NCBI GenBank assembly: GCA_045643285.1
Contig: JAZUKN010000026.1
Location: 1-50,579 of the forward strand
Length of the DNA: 50,579 nt
From: UMGS1696 sp045643285
GTDB taxonomy: Bacteria > Bacillota > Clostridia > Oscillospirales > CAG-272
Direction of reading: 5' to 3'
In this document: one piece after another, positions 48,639 to 50,579 of the stretch
Layout: each line of letters opens with the position of its first letter
Numbering within the stretch: the first letter of the stretch is position 1
Notes under the pieces: generated by a model
What the model was told of the DNA's origin: nothing
Seen by the model: the letters and a program-made list of their open reading frames with translations, nothing else
Database searches by the model: none
Made by a program: the position numbers and the translations under genes

Positions 48639-49946
48639 ATGATAAACGGTTCTATACCGAAAAAACAGTTCTCCGAAATGACGGCGGAGGAATTGCAGTC
48701 CGTCGTACAGGCTGAACAGGCACGGCTCGATAAATGGTCGGAGATGAATCTTACACTGAATCTTACGCGCGGCAAGCCGAATCAGGCACAGCTCGATCTG
48801 TCGTCCGGCATTCTCAGCGCGGTGAGCGACAGAGGCGACTGCTTCTCCGAGAGCGGACTCGACTGCCGCAACTACGGTATTCTCGACGGTCTTCCGGAAA
48901 CGAAAAAGATGTTCGGCGACCTGCTCGGCATCCCTGCCGACAGGATCTTAGTCCTCGGCAATTCGTCGCTGAACGTAATGTACGACACTATGGTCCGCGC
49001 AATGCTCTTCGGCGTCGCAGGCGGCCACGAGCCGTGGTGCAGACAGGGCAGAATCAAGTTTATATGCCCGTCCCCCGGATACGACAGACACTTCACGATC
49101 TGCCGCACGCTCGGCATCGAAATGGTACCCGTCAGAATGACGAAAGACGGTCCCGATATGGATGAAGTCTACGACATCGCCTGCTCCGATCCGTCGGTCA
49201 AAGGTATGTGGTGCGTACCGAAGTTCTCGAACCCCGAAGGAATAACATATTCCGACGAGGTCGTCGATCTCATCGCCGCAATGAAGCCTGCCGCTCCCGA
49301 TTTCCGTATCTTCTGGGACAACGCATACGCGGTACACGAGTTGTACGACGAAGAAGTGAAGCTCGCGGACATATTTGCAAAAGCAAAAGAGTATGGCACG
49401 GAGGACAACATTTTCTACTTTGCGTCCACGTCGAAGATCACGTTCCCCGGCTCCGGTCTTGCGATCATGGCGGCAAGTGAGAAAAACCTTGAGCAGATAC
49501 GCCCGATCATCGCAACACAGACGATCGGCTACGACAAGATAAATCAGATGCGCCACGTGAAGTTCTTCAAGGATGCGGACGGCATCAGAGCACACATGAG
49601 AAAGCAGGCGGAGATACTTCGTCCGAAGTTCGAGCTTGTGGAAAGGCTGTTCCACAAGAATCTTGACGGATACGGTATCGCGCACTGGACAGAGCCGAGA
49701 GGCGGCTATTTCATCAGCTTATACGTCAGTGAGGGATGTGCAAGACGGGTATATCAGCTTGCGCGTTCCGTAGGCGTAACGCTGACGACGGCAGGCTCTA
49801 CCTACCCGTACGGCAGAGATCCGCACAACTCGAACCTTAGAATCGCGCCGACGTTCCCCGAACCGGACGAGTTGAAGCAGGCGATAGAGATACTTTGTTC
49901 GTGCATAAAGCTCGCTTGTGCGGAAAAGGAACTGAAAGACAGATAA
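48639..49946 (+). CDS. PLP-dependent aminotransferase, aspartate-type (PF12897 group)
   Basis: 435-residue class I/II aminotransferase of the subgroup annotated as aspartate aminotransferase. Seen: an N-terminal LTRGKPNQAQLDLS for substrate binding, D228-NAY contacting the PLP ring nitrogen, the PLP lysine K266 in STSKITFPGSG, and a C-terminal RIAPTFPEPDEL. The start MINGSIP (48639) is favoured because AAAGGG sits at a good distance; an ATG three codons earlier abuts that site. Likely makes or uses aspartate/glutamate and oxaloacetate/2-oxoglutarate. Confidence 0.9.
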   Translation: MINGSIPKKQFSEMTAEELQSVVQAEQARLDKWSEMNLTLNLTRGKPNQAQLDLSSGILSAVSDRGDCFSESGLDCRNYGILDGLPETKKMFGDLLGIPADRILVLGNSSLNVMYDTMVRAMLFGVAGGHEPWCRQGRIKFICPSPGYDRHFTICRTLGIEMVPVRMTKDGPDMDEVYDIACSDPSVKGMWCVPKFSNPEGITYSDEVVDLIAAMKPAAPDFRIFWDNAYAVHELYDEEVKLADIFAKAKEYGTEDNIFYFASTSKITFPGSGLAIMAASEKNLEQIRPIIATQTIGYDKINQMRHVKFFKDADGIRAHMRKQAEILRPKFELVERLFHKNLDGYGIAHWTEPRGGYFISLYVSEGCARRVYQLARSVGVTLTTAGSTYPYGRDPHNSNLRIAPTFPEPDELKQAIEILCSCIKLACAEKELKDR

Positions 49947-49962
49947 GAAATGAAAAAGCAGA

Positions 49963-49992
49963 AAACGTGCAGGGAAAAACTGCACGTTTTTT
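49963..49992 (+). terminator. Terminator of the aminotransferase gene
   Basis: AAACGTGCAG (49963-49972) pairs with CTGCACGTTT (49980-49989) and is followed by TTT. It lies 16 bases beyond the stop. Confidence 0.9.
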
Positions 49993-50029
49993 ATGCAAAA
50001 ATTTCACGACTTCTCACGAAATATCATTG

Positions 50030-50579
50030 ACCACCCGCCGAACGATTTAGGCAAACCACACGGCTACGCACGATATAACAATCTTATACTGTAGGGCAGG
50101 GGTTTACTCCTGCCGTCGAACGACTCGCACTTTTTTGTATAGGCAAAAGGAAGAAAACACTTCGTGTTTTCAATTTATTTGTTTTGTCCTACGCGGACGG
50201 CGGACAAGGATGCGAACGTCGCCTCCTTGTCAATCTACCCGCTTAGGGGGAAGGTCGCTACGCTCTATTCCCCCTAAGAACCCCTTTGTTGGGACGTTCG
50301 TTTGAGCAAATCATTTCTTCAGCCTATTCAGTGAGGTACGCGAACCAGTGAAGCCACTGCGCGATGCCGCTCATACGGTTGTATGTGCAAGGTTTTTGTT
50401 TTATCGACTACGTTTTACTTTGTAATGAGCGGCAGCGTGCTATTACTTCACGGGTTAAATCCTCTTCACCGTAGCAATCGCTCTGTAACAAAGGGGATTC
50501 CAAAGGGGGAATTGAGCTTGCTCCTTCCCCCTTTGGTGGGGTGATTCACAAGAGGTCAACATTGACCTCTTGTGCGCCG
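50030..50579. repeat. Gene-free right end made of nested inverted repeats
   Basis: No coding frame of note. Paired arms: CTTAGGGGGAA/TTCCCCCTAAG (50242-50278), CCCCTTTGTT/AACAAAGGGG (50281-50290 and 50487-50496), GCCGCTCAT/ATGAGCGGC (50366-50374 and 50425-50433), CCAAAGGGGGAA/TTCCCCCTTTGG (50500-50536), and a 13-base pair CACAAGAGGTCAA/TTGACCTCTTGTG (50547-50574). The symmetric arrangement resembles a miniature inverted-repeat element. Confidence 0.6.

Overview
The window looks like the chromosome of an anaerobic Firmicute, most likely a gut or rumen Clostridium-class bacterium of the Oscillospirales/Christensenellales type. The evidence is ribonuclease Y, S-layer-homology (SLH) surface proteins, a two-gene SufC/SufBD iron-sulfur system, MobV/TnpV-type mobile DNA, TTGACA/TATAAT promoters and strong AGGAGG ribosome sites. 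Species cannot be named from the sequence alone.

Region 1 (1 to about 12,150) is an accessory island. On the minus strand it has a five-gene type I restriction-modification operon: an AlbA_2-type regulator, hsdM, hsdS, an AT-rich P-loop ATPase, and hsdR, which runs off the left edge. Next come a 145-codon gene with a promoter flanked by two GGTAGC palindromes, and a tnpV gene. On the plus strand there is a MobV oriT, a basic ORF interrupted by an amber codon, a MobV relaxase, a ParB-like protein and a small hypothetical. The island ends next to the 3' end of a tRNA-Pro(CGG) gene, a common integration site.

Region 2 (12.4-26.6 kb) is mostly core. It holds a MacB-like ABC transporter fused to its permease on the plus strand. 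Convergent to it is a minus-strand operon of a small membrane protein, a MutS-like ATPase and a GH106-like glycoside hydrolase. Then follow rny with its own promoter, and an operon ddl-pyk-NSS transporter-rluA.

Region 3 (26.8-43.0 kb) is the most striking part: seven consecutive, tightly spaced, co-oriented genes for large paralogous right-handed parallel beta-helix proteins. Two carry three SLH repeats for cell-wall display, and all seven end in the same short tail finishing F-x-x-I-G-R. Loops of the type LDxPGEY...LYYYP and two conserved acidic motifs point to GH120/GH141-like carbohydrate-active enzymes. The array lies 12 bases after prmC, behind a DUF1385 gene with a good promoter, and stops before the ddl promoter. 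I infer a surface glycan-processing array that grew by duplication and module exchange.

Region 4 (43-50.6 kb) has prmC and DUF1385, a TIGR01212 radical SAM protein, the sufC-sufBD pair behind a structured leader, a small hypothetical, a PLP aminotransferase with a terminator, and a gene-free right end made of nested inverted repeats that look like a miniature mobile element.
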